64,000 nt of DNA from Myxococcales bacterium (GTDB taxonomy: Bacteria > Myxococcota_A > Polyangia > Palsa-1104), in contig PNAM01000037.1 in assembly GCA_003170275.1 (NCBI GenBank), forward strand, positions 400-64,399. Direction: 5' to 3'. Under the pieces are notes generated by a model, which made no database searches, was not told the origin of the DNA, and saw only the letters and a list, made by a program, of their open reading frames with translations. Of the stretch, positions 33,473-42,665 are shown one piece after another. Every line of letters begins with the position of its first letter. Position 1 is the stretch's first letter. A program made the position numbers and the translations under genes.

Positions 33473-35965
33473 ATGCCGCTCGATAAGTACCGGGCGAAGC
33501 GCAAGGCTGGTTCTACGCCCGAGCCGTTCGGACGCGAGGGCGAAACCGGCAGCCAACTGTTCGTGGTGCAGAAGCACGCAGCGACGCGGCTGCACTACGA
33601 CTTTCGGCTGGAGTGGAACGGCGTGCTGGTGTCGTGGGCGGTGCCCAAGGGTCCGTCGTTCGATCCGAAGGAGAAGCGCTTCGCGGTGCACGTGGAAGAT
33701 CACCCGGTCGACTACGCGAACTTCGAGGGCATCATCCCCGAGGGCAACTACGGCGCCGGCGAGGTGATCTTGTGGGACCGCGGGCTGTGGACGCCGCTCG
33801 AGGATTTCGACGCCGGGATGAAGAAGGGCAAGCTGTTGTTCGAGCTCGCGGGCTGGAAGCTCAAGGGCGTGTGGACGCTGGTGCGCACCAAGCGGTCGGT
33901 CAAGGACTGGCTCTTGATCAAGCACCGCGACGCGTACGCCGGATCTGCGGAGCCGCCCGAGACCTCGATCTTATCCGGGCTCACCGTCGAGGAGATGCGC
34001 GAGCGTGGCGTGCGCGCGCAGCGCCTGCGTGACGAGCTGGGGCGGCTCGGCTGCAAGAAAAAGTCGCTGCGCGTGGGCGAGGTGGAGCTGATGCTGGCCG
34101 AGCCGCGCGAGGAGCCGTTCTCGCGCGCGGGCTGGCTGTTCGAGATCAAGTACGACGGGTTTCGCCTGCTGGCGGCGCGCGAGAACGGCAAGCCCAAGCT
34201 GCTCTATCGGCGCGGCGGCGATTCGACCGCGCTGTTTCCCGACGTGGCGCGCGCGCTGGCCGCGCTGCCGGTCGGCGAGCTGGTGATGGACGGCGAGGTG
34301 GTGGTGCACGACGCACAGGGGCGGCCGTCGTTCCAGCGCCTGCAGCGACGGACGCAGCTCACGCGCACCTCCGACATCGAGCGCGCGACGATCGAGCTGC
34401 CGGCGGTGCTGCACCTGTTCGATCTGCTCGCGTTCGAGGGCTACGATCTGCGCGCGCTGCCGCTGCACACGCGCAAGGCGCTGCTGGCGACGCTCCTGCC
34501 CAAGGTCGGCCCGCTGCACTACTGCGATCACCTCGAGGGGACGGGCGTGGAGATGTTCGCGGCGGCGCGCGAGATGGGCCTGGAGGGCATCGTCGGCAAG
34601 CGCGCCGATTCGCCGTACCGCGCCGGCCGCTCGGCCGACTGGATCAAGGTGCGCGTGGACAAGACCGGCGACTTCGTGGTCGTCGGCTACACCGAGCCCA
34701 AGCGCGGGCGCGTGGGCGTGGGCGCGCTGCACCTGGCGGTGTACGACGGCACCGCGCTGCGCTACGCCGGACGCGTCGGCAGCGGGCTGTCCGACGAGCA
34801 GCTCGAGGAGCTGCGCAGCTCGCTCGATGCGCACGCGCGCAAGAACCCGCCGTTCGAGGGTCCGGGACCGACCGGCGCGGGACACGTGTGGTCGGAGCCG
34901 CGCCAGATCGTCGAGGTGCGCTACAAGGAGTGGACCGCCGACGGCTCCTTGCGGCAGCCGGTGTTCCTGCGCTTTCGCGAGGACAAGCGCATCGAAGAGT
35001 GCGAGCCGCCACCATCTTCCGGCGGCGCGGGCCTCGATTCACCGCCGCCTCCGCCGCCGCCCGCGCCCATCGAGCGCACGGTGTCGTTCACCAACCTCGA
35101 CAAGATCTTCTGGCCCGACGAGAAGCTGACCAAGGGCGATCTGATCGACTACTACCGCGCCGCTTCGCCGTGGCTGTTGCACTACCTGCGCGATCGGCCG
35201 GTGGTGCTCACGCGCTATCCCGACGGCATCACCGGGAAGTCGTTCTTCCAGAAGGACGCGCCGGTGTTCGCGCCGGCCTGGCTGCGCACCGAGCGGATGT
35301 GGAGCGAGAGCGCCAGCCGCGAGATCGACTACTTCATCTGCGACACCGTCGAGGCGCTGCTCTATCTCATCAACCTCGGCACCATCCCGCTGCACATCTG
35401 GGGCAGCCGCGTGACCTCGCTCGAGCGCCCCGACTGGTGCATCCTCGATCTCGATCCCAAGGGCGCGCCGTTCACCGACGTGGTCGCGGTCGCGCTGGCG
35501 ATCCGCGCGCTGTGCGACGAGCTCGAGCTGCCCGCCTACCCGAAGACCTCCGGCTCCACCGGCCTGCACGTGATGCTGCCGCTCGGCCGCGCGTGCACGT
35601 TCGAGCAGTGCCGCACCATCGGCGAGCTGCTCTCGCGCGTGATCGCCGAGCGCATCCCCAAGATCGCCACCGTCGAGCGCGTGATCGGCAAGCGCGGCGG
35701 GCGCGTGTACCTCGATTACCTGCAGAACGGGCACGGCAAGCTGCTCGCCGCACCGCTCAGCGCGCGCCCGGTGCCCGGCGCGATGGTCTCGATGCCGCTT
35801 AAGTGGTCCGAGGTGACCCGGCGCCTCGACCCCGCACGCTTCACCCTGCGCAGCGCCGCCGCGCGCATCGCCAAGCTGGTCGACGATCCGATCGCCGCCG
35901 TCGTCGACGAGGCGCCCGATCTGCCGGCGGTGCTCGCACGGTTGGCGGAGAAGGTCAGCGGGTAG
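33473..35965 (+). CDS. ligD: DNA ligase D, phosphoesterase-ligase-polymerase
   Basis: 830 residues, the three-domain LigD in the order 3'-phosphoesterase, ATP-dependent ligase, primase-type polymerase. Residues 1-150: FVVQKHAATRLHYDFRLE and FEGIIPEGNYGAGEVI (PE domain metal/phosphate residues). Ligase: FEIKYDGFRLLA with Lys226 as AMP acceptor, MDGEVVVHD, GLEGIVGKRADSPY and DWIKVR. A Pro-rich linker near 515-535 joins a polymerase domain with FTNLDKIFWPDEKLTKGDL, YPDGITGKSFFQKDAP and the metal site ILDLDPKGAPF (Asp659, Asp661), then TSGSTGLHVMLPL. With Ku it makes a full two-component NHEJ set. Confidence 0.97.
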   Translation: MPLDKYRAKRKAGSTPEPFGREGETGSQLFVVQKHAATRLHYDFRLEWNGVLVSWAVPKGPSFDPKEKRFAVHVEDHPVDYANFEGIIPEGNYGAGEVILWDRGLWTPLEDFDAGMKKGKLLFELAGWKLKGVWTLVRTKRSVKDWLLIKHRDAYAGSAEPPETSILSGLTVEEMRERGVRAQRLRDELGRLGCKKKSLRVGEVELMLAEPREEPFSRAGWLFEIKYDGFRLLAARENGKPKLLYRRGGDSTALFPDVARALAALPVGELVMDGEVVVHDAQGRPSFQRLQRRTQLTRTSDIERATIELPAVLHLFDLLAFEGYDLRALPLHTRKALLATLLPKVGPLHYCDHLEGTGVEMFAAAREMGLEGIVGKRADSPYRAGRSADWIKVRVDKTGDFVVVGYTEPKRGRVGVGALHLAVYDGTALRYAGRVGSGLSDEQLEELRSSLDAHARKNPPFEGPGPTGAGHVWSEPRQIVEVRYKEWTADGSLRQPVFLRFREDKRIEECEPPPSSGGAGLDSPPPPPPPAPIERTVSFTNLDKIFWPDEKLTKGDLIDYYRAASPWLLHYLRDRPVVLTRYPDGITGKSFFQKDAPVFAPAWLRTERMWSESASREIDYFICDTVEALLYLINLGTIPLHIWGSRVTSLERPDWCILDLDPKGAPFTDVVAVALAIRALCDELELPAYPKTSGSTGLHVMLPLGRACTFEQCRTIGELLSRVIAERIPKIATVERVIGKRGGRVYLDYLQNGHGKLLAAPLSARPVPGAMVSMPLKWSEVTRRLDPARFTLRSAAARIAKLVDDPIAAVVDEAPDLPAVLARLAEKVSG

Positions 35966-35977
35966 TAGGCTCTCGCG

Positions 35978-37606
35978 ATGTTTACCCTCCTGCTCGTGGG
36001 CGTGCTCGGCGTGTCGCAGATGGGCGCGTTGTCGTTTCCGGTCACCGGCAACGCGGTGTGCAAAAAGAAGTTCAACGACGGGATGCTGGCGCTGCACTCG
36101 TTCATGTACGACCGCGCGCACGGCGAGTTCCAGGCGGCGGTCAAGGGCGATCCGCGCTGCGCGATGGCGCATTGGGGAGACGCGATGGCGCACAACCATC
36201 CGCTGTGGGGCGAAGAGGACGTGGCCGCGGGGCGCGCGACGCTGGCGGCGGTGGGCAGCGAGGAGGGCCTGACCGTCAAGGAGAAGGCCTACCTGGCGAG
36301 CGCGCGCGCGCTGTTCGGCGAGGGCGATCCCAAGTCGCGGCTCAAGGCGTGGCTGGGCGCGGCCGAGCGCATGCACGCGGATTTTCCCGGCGACGACGAG
36401 GTGGCGCTCGAGCACGCGCTGGCGCTGATCGGCAACGCCGAGCGGCTCTCCGACGTGCGCAAGCTGATGCAGGCGGCCGCCATCGGGCTCGACGTGTTCG
36501 CGCGCAAACCGACCCATCCGGGCGCCGCGCACTACGTCATCCACGCCTGCGACTCGCCCGAGCACGCGATCCTCGCGCTGCCCGCCGCCGAGCGCTACGC
36601 CAAGATCGCGCCGGCGGCGTCGCACGCGCTGCACATGCCCACGCACATCTTCGTGCAGCTCGGCATGTGGGACCGCGTGGCGCGCTCGAACGAGGTGGCC
36701 TGGGCCGCGTCGCAGAAGGAAGAGCGGGGCCGGTCGATCGACAAGCTCGACTGGCACGCGTACTCGTGGCTGGCGGCGGCCTACCTCGAGCTCGGTCAGC
36801 TCAAGCGCGCCGAGGGGCTGTTGCACGAGCTCGGCGAGCGGCTGGCGCGCGAGGACAACTCCGATCCGCGCTTCGCCTACTCGCTGATCGCGCACCTGTT
36901 GGTCACCGACGCGGGCGCGTGGGATCGCGTCGACGAGATCGTCAAGCCGATCGCGTCGCACCTGCCGCTCGAGAAGGGGGAGGACGCGGGCAGCCTGGGT
37001 TGCGCGCAGCACGCGCCGGGCGGGACGCTCGGCACGCGCTATCCGGTCGGGCTGATCTCGCAGCTGCGCGTGCGCGACCTGCGCGCCGAGGCGGCGATGC
37101 GGCGCGGCGACGAAGCGGGCGTGCGCGCGGAGCTGGAGACCGAGAAGCCGATCTACCAGGCGATGGAGACCTGGAACAAGATGTTCTCGCCGCAGTACTA
37201 CGACCGCCGCAAGAACCTGGAGAGCGTGTTTCTCCTCGGCGCGCGCGCGTACAAAGAGCGCAGCGAGGCGGCGTGGGGCAAGGCGGGCGACGCGATCAAG
37301 AAGGTGATCGAGGCGGCCGATCCGTTCGCCAGCGGCCCGTCGTTCGATCCGCCGCCCGAGCAGTGGCTGGGCGAGCTCGAGCTCGCGGCCGGCAAGCCCA
37401 AAGAGGCCCTGGCGGCGTTCGACGCGGCGCTGCTCCGTCACCCGCGGCTGTCGCGCAGCCTGCTCGGCGCGGCGCGCGCAGCGAAGGCGGCCAACGAGCC
37501 CGAGATCGCGCGGGCGCGCTACGGCGAGCTGGCGAAGCTGTGGACCGACGCCGACGCCGAGCTCCCGGCGCTCGCCGAAGCGCGCGCGGGCCAGCGCGCC
37601 CCGTGA
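35978..37606 (+). CDS. Secreted or periplasmic TPR-repeat protein
   Basis: 542 residues. The N-terminus MFTLLLVGVLGVSQMGALSF is a probable signal peptide. The region KKFNDGMLALHSFMYDRAHGEFQAAVKGDPRCAMAHWGDAMA is typical of a family of TPR proteins that count loads of processed items, and further helical repeats run to the C-terminus (AAYLELGQLKRAEGLLHELG, AKEALAAFDAALLRH). Several histidines (HYVIHACDSPEHA, ASHALHMPTHIFVQLGM) are conserved in this family and could bind metal or haem, but that is unproven. It follows ligD by 12 bp and abuts the convergent 37607 gene with no spacer. Confidence 0.8.
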   Translation: MFTLLLVGVLGVSQMGALSFPVTGNAVCKKKFNDGMLALHSFMYDRAHGEFQAAVKGDPRCAMAHWGDAMAHNHPLWGEEDVAAGRATLAAVGSEEGLTVKEKAYLASARALFGEGDPKSRLKAWLGAAERMHADFPGDDEVALEHALALIGNAERLSDVRKLMQAAAIGLDVFARKPTHPGAAHYVIHACDSPEHAILALPAAERYAKIAPAASHALHMPTHIFVQLGMWDRVARSNEVAWAASQKEERGRSIDKLDWHAYSWLAAAYLELGQLKRAEGLLHELGERLAREDNSDPRFAYSLIAHLLVTDAGAWDRVDEIVKPIASHLPLEKGEDAGSLGCAQHAPGGTLGTRYPVGLISQLRVRDLRAEAAMRRGDEAGVRAELETEKPIYQAMETWNKMFSPQYYDRRKNLESVFLLGARAYKERSEAAWGKAGDAIKKVIEAADPFASGPSFDPPPEQWLGELELAAGKPKEALAAFDAALLRHPRLSRSLLGAARAAKAANEPEIARARYGELAKLWTDADAELPALAEARAGQRAP

Positions 37607-38002
37607 TCAGCCACTAATCTTTTCGTAGCGCCGAGCCAGATCGCCAAGCAGCTCCGCCGTCGGCGCGGCAGACTCCCCGCACTCGATGAACAGCGTGAGC
37701 ATCAACCACTCCGGATACTGCTTGAAGTCGCAGGCGGTCGGCACGTCGTCGCTCCAGTTCAGCGCGATGTCGAGCATGGCCTTCTCGCCGACGTCCTTCG
37801 AGACCGCGTTGGTCGCCGAGACCAACCAGCGGATGCCGCTCGAGCCGTGCACCGCCAGATCGATGTAGGCCGACTCGGTGCCGTGGCCCGAGCAACAACC
37901 GAGCGTGGTCACCCCGTCCTTCTGATTAAGGGCCTGCACCAGCGGCAGGATCTCCTTGTCGATGTCGGCGTCGCTGAACGGCAGTCCGGGCGGCTTGAGC
38001 AT
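37607..38002 (-). CDS. Small protein of unknown function with CCSGHG motif
   Basis: 131 residues from ATG 38002 (overlapping the DUF72 stop by one base, TGATG). The motif GVTTLGCCSGHGTESAYIDL, with two adjacent cysteines and a Ser-Gly-His, recalls small metal- or substrate-binding pockets but I cannot place the family. A conserved-looking end (PEWLMLTLFIECGESAAPT) completes an alpha/beta outline. Last gene of a four-gene leftward operon (39531 to 37607). Function unknown; the reading frame itself is well supported by the overlap and by codon use. Confidence 0.72.
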   Translation of the reverse strand: MLKPPGLPFSDADIDKEILPLVQALNQKDGVTTLGCCSGHGTESAYIDLAVHGSSGIRWLVSATNAVSKDVGEKAMLDIALNWSDDVPTACDFKQYPEWLMLTLFIECGESAAPTAELLGDLARRYEKISG

Positions 38003-38709
38003 CAGGTGATGGTACCACCGAGCAGCTTCTCGAGCTGCTTGCCGAGCTTCGGGCCCATGCCGGCGTCTTCGTGCTTCAGGTAGATGAACACGCGCTCCCA
38101 CGGCTGCGCGCGGATCTGATCGGCCCAGGCGGCGAGATCTTTGTCGACGTAGTCTTCGCGCCGCAAGCGCAGGTAGCCGAACGGCGCGGTGACCACCAGC
38201 GGCGCGGTCAGCTTCTCCGATTCGGACATCACCAGCGCGGCGCCGCGCGAGCGGAGCGCGAGGTACACGTCGTCGGCGAACCACGACGGATGGCGGAACT
38301 CGAACGCCGCCTGCACGGTCGACGGCAAGAGCGCGAGGAACGCGCTCAGCCGCGGCAGGTCCTTCTTGAGGAACGGCGGCAGCTGGAACAACAGCGGCCC
38401 GAGCCTGGACCCGAGCGCCTCGCAGGCGGTCAGAAAGAACGCCAGCGACTCGGCCGAGCCCTCGAGACGCTCCTTGTGCGTGATGCGCTGCGGCGCCTTG
38501 ACCGCGAACACGAATCCGGCTGGCACCTGCGCGGTCCAGTCGCCGAGCTGCTTGGCCGACGGCATCTTGTAGAAGGTCCCGTTGGCCTCGACGGTGGGGA
38601 ACTGCTCGCCGTAGAAGCGCAGCATCTTGGAGGCGGGCAGATCTTCCGGGTAGAAGCTGCCCTTCCACTCCTTGTAGCTGTACCCGCTGGTGCCGATGAG
38701 GACGCGCAT
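38002..38709 (-). CDS. DUF72 family protein (YecE-like TIM-barrel)
   Basis: 235 residues. Family landmarks: IGTSGYSYKEWKGSFYPEDLP at the start, QFPTVEANGTFYKMP, FAVKAPQRITHKERL, GPLLFQLPPFLKKDLPRL, FEFRHPSWFADDVYLALRS and the C-terminal PFGYLRLRREDYVDKDLAAW. DUF72 proteins form a TIM barrel with an acidic/basic pocket and have been linked to nucleic-acid or sugar phosphate handling, but no reaction is established. It is separated by one base from the upstream lipoprotein gene and overlaps the next gene. Function unknown though family membership is sure. Confidence 0.92.
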   Translation of the reverse strand: MRVLIGTSGYSYKEWKGSFYPEDLPASKMLRFYGEQFPTVEANGTFYKMPSAKQLGDWTAQVPAGFVFAVKAPQRITHKERLEGSAESLAFFLTACEALGSRLGPLLFQLPPFLKKDLPRLSAFLALLPSTVQAAFEFRHPSWFADDVYLALRSRGAALVMSESEKLTAPLVVTAPFGYLRLRREDYVDKDLAAWADQIRAQPWERVFIYLKHEDAGMGPKLGKQLEKLLGGTIT

Positions 38710-38710
38710 G

Positions 38711-39013
38711 CTAAAAATCCGCGGCGGACAGATCGCGGTGCGCGAGATCGACCGCGCCGAGATCGCGGGCGACGCTCAGGTCGGGCGGCCCGCCCGGAAC
38801 GCACGCGTTGGAGGCGGGTCCCGAGTTCGCCAGGTAGCGCCGTCCGCTCGGGCAATCGGCGGCGAGGTCGCTGCAGAAGTGATCATCCTCGCACTGGCCG
38901 GTGGTGTCGGTGAGCGTGCTGCACTGTTCGTTGGTCGTGCAGGTGAAGTCGTTGGCCAGATCGAAGCAGCCGGCCAGCAACAGCGAGAGCAGCGCCACGG
39001 GGACGGCGCGCAT
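38711..39013 (-). CDS. Short Cys-rich lipoprotein with 'FTCTT...SGRRY' domain
   Basis: 100 residues. Lipobox LLSLLLAGC (Cys16), then a compact Cys-rich domain: DFTCTTNEQCSTL, GQCEDDHFCSDLAADCPSGRRYL and SNACVPGG, six cysteines in about 50 residues, likely three disulfides. The C-terminal third is a run of Asp-Leu-Ser/Ala motifs (DLSVARDLGAVDLAHRDLS). The same Cys domain begins the RCC1 lipoprotein at 61745-63193. Start ATG 39013 overlaps the stop of the upstream gene by one base (TGATG). Position 2 of the 39531-37607 operon. Role unknown. Confidence 0.82.
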   Translation of the reverse strand: MRAVPVALLSLLLAGCFDLANDFTCTTNEQCSTLTDTTGQCEDDHFCSDLAADCPSGRRYLANSGPASNACVPGGPPDLSVARDLGAVDLAHRDLSAADF

Positions 39014-39531
39014 CAGAAGCTGCCACCGACGGTGAGCCGGCCTCCGTGCGAGTCGAGCGCAGCGCCGACCGAGAGCGCGCGCTGGCGTTTTTCGCGGCGC
39101 GCTTCCAGGCCCCAGCGCAACACGCCGCCGAGCGCCAGCGCCGCGCCCACGCCGATCACCACGCTGTCGGCGATCAGGTGATCGGGCGAGCCGAGCGCCT
39201 GCTGGTGCAGGAGCCACGATTCTTGCGACTGGTCGAGGCGATTGCGCTGATCGGTGAAGTCGATGGACGACGCGAGGATCAACACGCCGCCAGCCACCAC
39301 CAGGAGCGGCGCGAGCCAGTCTTTGTACCAGGGCGTAGGCGGCACCGGCCGCGGCGCGGGCTTTGCGGGCGCGCGCACCGGCGCCGGCGGCGCGATCGAA
39401 ACCGGCGGCGGCTCGGGCGTCGCCTCGGCCTTCACCTCGGGCGCCGGCGCGGGTTCATCCTGGGCTCGCGCCAGCCGCGCGGACCCGAGCAGCAGCAGGC
39501 ATCCCAACAGGTACATGCGCATCGGCCGCAT
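39013..39531 (-). CDS. Exported or membrane protein with Pro-rich linker (unknown)
   Basis: 172 residues. N-terminal signal sequence (MYLLGCLLLLGSARLARA-Q). Mature part: a Pro/Ala/Lys-rich linker (about 25-65, PAPAPEVKAEATPEPPP), a helix WLAPLLVVAGGVLILASSI (about 73-92), a charged loop (DFTDQRNRLDQSQESWL) and a second hydrophobic segment VVIGVGAALALGGVLRWGL. The end GGRLTVGGSF resembles the last strand of an outer-membrane protein. This layout recurs in the protein at 63198-63875. First gene of the operon that continues through DUF72. Family not recognised. Confidence 0.72.
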   Translation of the reverse strand: MRPMRMYLLGCLLLLGSARLARAQDEPAPAPEVKAEATPEPPPVSIAPPAPVRAPAKPAPRPVPPTPWYKDWLAPLLVVAGGVLILASSIDFTDQRNRLDQSQESWLLHQQALGSPDHLIADSVVIGVGAALALGGVLRWGLEARREKRQRALSVGAALDSHGGRLTVGGSF

Positions 39532-39559
39532 TTGACACCACTCGCACCGCGATGGGAAG

Positions 39560-39571
39560 GACCCCGGGGTC
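39560..39571. repeat. Perfect 12-bp palindrome GACCCCGGGGTC, also at 52218-52229
   Basis: The palindrome lies in the 52-bp gap between two genes. Together with the bases before it (GAAGGACCCCG) it recurs at 52417-52427, and in inverted form at 52223-52233. Three copies of an 11-bp string, all intergenic, suggest a small interspersed repeat or a protein-binding site. It could also be a GC-rich chance match; the window is GC-rich. Confidence 0.4.
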
Positions 39572-39583
39572 GTAAGTGCGGGT

Positions 39584-40666
39584 TTAGAGGGAGAAGTCGA
39601 TGACCGAGCGGAGGACTTCGCCTTGGGACATCGCGGTGAAGGCGGACTCGAGATCGTCGAGGCGGATGCGCTGGCTGACCAGCTGGTCGAGCTGGAGGGC
39701 GCCGCTGCGGTAGAGCTCGGTGTAGAGCGGGAAGTCGCGCGCGGGGAGGCAGTCGCCGTAGTGGCTCGAGCGAACGGTGACGCGCGAGAAGAACAGGCGG
39801 GAGAGCGAGAGCGTGACCTCCGCTTTCGGGTTGGGCACGCCGATGATCACGCACTCCCCGCCGAGCTCACAGCTGGCGAGCGCCTGCGCGACGGTCTGCG
39901 GCAGGCCCACCGCCTCGAACGCGTGGGTCACGCCGCCGCCGGTGGCGCTGCGAATCGCCTTGGCGGGATCGCTCTGGGACGCATCGATCACGTCGGTGGC
40001 GCCAAAGCTGCGCGCCCACTCGAGCTTGCGCGGCACCAGATCGACCGCGAAGATGCGCGACGCGTGTGCCAGCCGCGCGCCCTGGATCACGCTCACGCCG
40101 ACCGCGCCGCAACCGAACACCGCGACCGTCGCCCCCGGCCGCACGCGCGCCGTGTTGAGCACCGCACCCACGCCGGTGGCGACGCCGCAACCGATCAGCG
40201 CCGTGGCCGCCGGCGAGAGCTCGGCCGATACCGCCAGCGCCTGACCGGCGGCGACGACGGTGTGCGTGCAGAACGCGCTCAGCCCCAAGATCCGTCCGAG
40301 CACCTTGCCGTCGCCGGTGCGGGTGCGCGTGCGCGCGCTCTCGGGCTTGAGGCAATACACCGGGTTGCCCACCACGCAGTAGCGGCAGGTGCCACACGGC
40401 GCGCGCCAGTTGAGCATCACCGTGTCGCCGACCGCGGGCCGGGTCACCCCGTCGCCCACCTGTTCGACCACGCCGGTCGCTTCGTGCCCGAGCAGGTACG
40501 GGAACTCGGTGCCGAAGTTGCCCAGCTTGGCGTGCAGATCGCTGTGGCACACGCCGGTCGCCAGGAGCCGCACCAACACCTCGCCGGGACCTGGCGGATC
40601 GAGCGTGACCTCTTCGAGGGTGGCCGCCGCGCCGGGTGCGCGCACCACCATGCCGGGGATCTTCAT
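39584..40666 (-). CDS. Zinc-dependent alcohol dehydrogenase (class III-like MDR)
   Basis: 360 residues. Catalytic zinc ligands in LATGVCHSDLHAKL (Cys38) and LLGHEATGVVEQVG (His, Glu), and a structural zinc set CGTCRYCVVGNPVYC with C-x2-C-x2-C-x7-C. NAD(P) loop FGCGAVGVSVIQGARL followed by IFAVDLVPRKLEWARSFGATDVI, with Asp at the end of the second strand, suggests NAD(H). Length and layout match the class III/glutathione-dependent or mycothiol-like dehydrogenase branch. It overlaps the GST gene by 4 bp (ATGA). A GST/ADH pair could detoxify aldehydes, for example formaldehyde-glutathione adducts, but this is inference. Confidence 0.92.
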   Translation of the reverse strand: MKIPGMVVRAPGAAATLEEVTLDPPGPGEVLVRLLATGVCHSDLHAKLGNFGTEFPYLLGHEATGVVEQVGDGVTRPAVGDTVMLNWRAPCGTCRYCVVGNPVYCLKPESARTRTRTGDGKVLGRILGLSAFCTHTVVAAGQALAVSAELSPAATALIGCGVATGVGAVLNTARVRPGATVAVFGCGAVGVSVIQGARLAHASRIFAVDLVPRKLEWARSFGATDVIDASQSDPAKAIRSATGGGVTHAFEAVGLPQTVAQALASCELGGECVIIGVPNPKAEVTLSLSRLFFSRVTVRSSHYGDCLPARDFPLYTELYRSGALQLDQLVSQRIRLDDLESAFTAMSQGEVLRSVIDFSL

Positions 40667-41319
40667 CGTTCGTACTTCGCCTCGGTGTACGGCTCGACGC
40701 GCGCCGCGGCGAACCACTCCTTCATCGCCGGCAGCGCCAGCACCGCGTCGGCGTATTGCGCGGCCGCACCGGCGAGCGGCACGCCGTACACGTGGAAGCG
40801 CCCAACCACCGGCGCGTACATCACGTCGGCGAGCGTCGGCTTGCCGAACAAGAACGGCCCGCCGGCGCCGTAGCGCGCGCGGCAGTCGTTCCACACCTCG
40901 ACGATGCGCGCGACGTCCGCCTCGACCTCGGGTGTGCGCGCCAGCGGCGACGGAGTGCGCCGCGCGTTGAACGGCAGCGCCGTGCGCAGCGCCGCGAAGC
41001 CGGAGTGCATCTCCGCCGCGACCGACCGCGCGATCGCGCGCAACGGCGCCTCGGCCGGCCACAGCCCCGCCGCCGGATGCTTCTCCGCCAGGTACTCGCC
41101 GATCGCCAGCGAGTCCCAGATCACCAGCTCGCCGTCACGCAGCGCAGGCACGCGCCCCGACGGCGAATGCCGCAAGATCGCCTCGCGCGTGCCGGGCTGG
41201 CTGAGCGGCACCAGCACCTCCTCGAAGCGCGCGCCGGTCTGCTTCAGCGCGAGCCACCCGCGCAGCGACCACGAAGAATAATTCTTGTTGCCGAGAATCA
41301 GGGTGTAGGTGCTGGCCAT
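40663..41319 (-). CDS. Glutathione S-transferase
   Basis: 218 residues. N-terminal thioredoxin-like domain: YTLILGNKNYSSWSLRGW (Ser of SSWS as the likely catalytic residue, as in the class of bacterial GSTs with this motif), GRVPALRDGELVIWDSLAI (cis-Pro and the DSLAI glutathione-binding segment) and EYLAEKHPAAG. The C-terminal all-helical domain has PFLFGKPTLADVMYAPVVGRF. The conserved N-capping Asp is in LADVMYAP. It is upstream of and overlapping the alcohol dehydrogenase gene, so the two probably act together. Confidence 0.92.
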   Translation of the reverse strand: MASTYTLILGNKNYSSWSLRGWLALKQTGARFEEVLVPLSQPGTREAILRHSPSGRVPALRDGELVIWDSLAIGEYLAEKHPAAGLWPAEAPLRAIARSVAAEMHSGFAALRTALPFNARRTPSPLARTPEVEADVARIVEVWNDCRARYGAGGPFLFGKPTLADVMYAPVVGRFHVYGVPLAGAAAQYADAVLALPAMKEWFAAARVEPYTEAKYER

Positions 41320-41344
41320 CCCGCGTTCATATCAGAAAGCGGCG

Positions 41345-42664
41345 TCAGTTGTCGTTGGCGCCCTGCGAGATCCAGTTGTTCAACGCGTCCGCGGCGCCCG
41401 GCGGCAGGTCCGCGCCGAGCGGCATGCCCGCGCCCTCGATGTTCGGATCGTTGGTGATCTTCAGATAGAGGTACGACTTCGACGGATCCGAGCGGGTCAC
41501 GAAGGGCAGCCCGAGCTTGTGCTCCGACGGCCCCGACCCGCTGATGCCCAGGAGCACGTCGTAGGTCTCCGCGAGCGAGTCCATATAGAAGGTGGTGCCC
41601 TGCGTGTTGCCCGTGTAGTGGCAGCGCGCGCAGGTCGGCTCCAGCACGTTGGTGTACACCGACGTGAAGGTGCTCGCTTCGCCGTCCTGGTGCATCGCCG
41701 CCGGCATCTGCGAGACGTCGCAGTGGGCGTAATCGATCGGCCCGTCGGCGTTCGACCCGTCCGGCTTCATGCCCGAGATCCAGCACCACAGGGCGGTCAG
41801 ATCGTTGTCCACGTCCCAGTACTGGAAGTTGGCGATCGGCATCTGCGCCTCGGTGGTCTGCGGCCCGACCATGCTGGTGTCGGGGTTGGCGCCCACCGAC
41901 AGCGGAGACAGCACGCGCAGGAACAGGTAGCTCTTCATCGGCGCGCCCGGCTTGATGATCGCGCCGTCGAGATCGGCGCCGAAGATCTGATCCCCGTTCG
42001 GATCGCCGAGCTCCACCTGGTTCTGATCGCCCGGCGTGTACGCCGCGGGATCGAGGAAGGTGGCCATCGACGCGGGCGCAGCCGTCGTTCCGCCCGGCCC
42101 GGGCGCCTGCTTGGGATCGGCGAGGATCGCGCGCACGAGCGTGAGCTGCTGGCCGGCCGCGCTCATCACCGCCGCCTTGGGGATCGGAAACGTGAGCGTG
42201 CCGAGACCGGTGCGCTGGCGCAGGATCGCCACGTTGCCGGTGGTGCCGGCCGGGATCGCGTCCTTGAGCGTGATGGTGATCGTCGTCGCCGAATCGGCCG
42301 GCGCGTGGCTCACCTTGCCCACGCGCGTCTGAAAGGCGCCGATCTGCACGAAGTCGCCCGCCGATTCGCACAAGTTGTCGACGGTGGACGGGTCCTGGCG
42401 GATCTGGTTGCAGCGCTGGTTCACCGCGTCGAGCAGCCCGGAGACGGTCTGCATGTCGGGGAACTGGCGGTTGTCGTGGCACACGCCGTTGTTGGGCCCG
42501 CAGGTGCGCGCCACCGAGCGGCCCCAGAAGGTGCGCAGGTCGGGATACTTCGCCGCCGCGCTGTCGAGCGGCAGCATGGTCCCGCCGCCACCGTCGAGCA
42601 CCGCGGCGCTCTTCTGCGGCGTACAGCCGCACGCGAGCAGCATCAACCAGACGACGCGGCGCAC
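41345..42664 (-). CDS. Lipoprotein with one c-type haem motif
   Basis: 439 residues; lipobox LMLLACGC (Cys14). Contains one CxxCH motif, PTCARCHYTGNTQG, and an upstream C-x6-C-H (CGPNNGVCHDN) that may be a second, unusual haem site or a disulfide. Otherwise it is beta-rich with hydrophobic blocks, typical of lipoproteins that carry a planctomycete-like cytochrome cap (PSC-type), and FLRVLSPLSVG, YWDVDNDLTALWCWISG. The GTG start at 42664 is one base from the DUF1501 stop, so it is the last gene of the three-gene operon 45919-41345. Confidence 0.78.
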   Translation of the reverse strand: MRRVVWLMLLACGCTPQKSAAVLDGGGGTMLPLDSAAAKYPDLRTFWGRSVARTCGPNNGVCHDNRQFPDMQTVSGLLDAVNQRCNQIRQDPSTVDNLCESAGDFVQIGAFQTRVGKVSHAPADSATTITITLKDAIPAGTTGNVAILRQRTGLGTLTFPIPKAAVMSAAGQQLTLVRAILADPKQAPGPGGTTAAPASMATFLDPAAYTPGDQNQVELGDPNGDQIFGADLDGAIIKPGAPMKSYLFLRVLSPLSVGANPDTSMVGPQTTEAQMPIANFQYWDVDNDLTALWCWISGMKPDGSNADGPIDYAHCDVSQMPAAMHQDGEASTFTSVYTNVLEPTCARCHYTGNTQGTTFYMDSLAETYDVLLGISGSGPSEHKLGLPFVTRSDPSKSYLYLKITNDPNIEGAGMPLGADLPPGAADALNNWISQGANDN

Positions 42665-42665
42665 C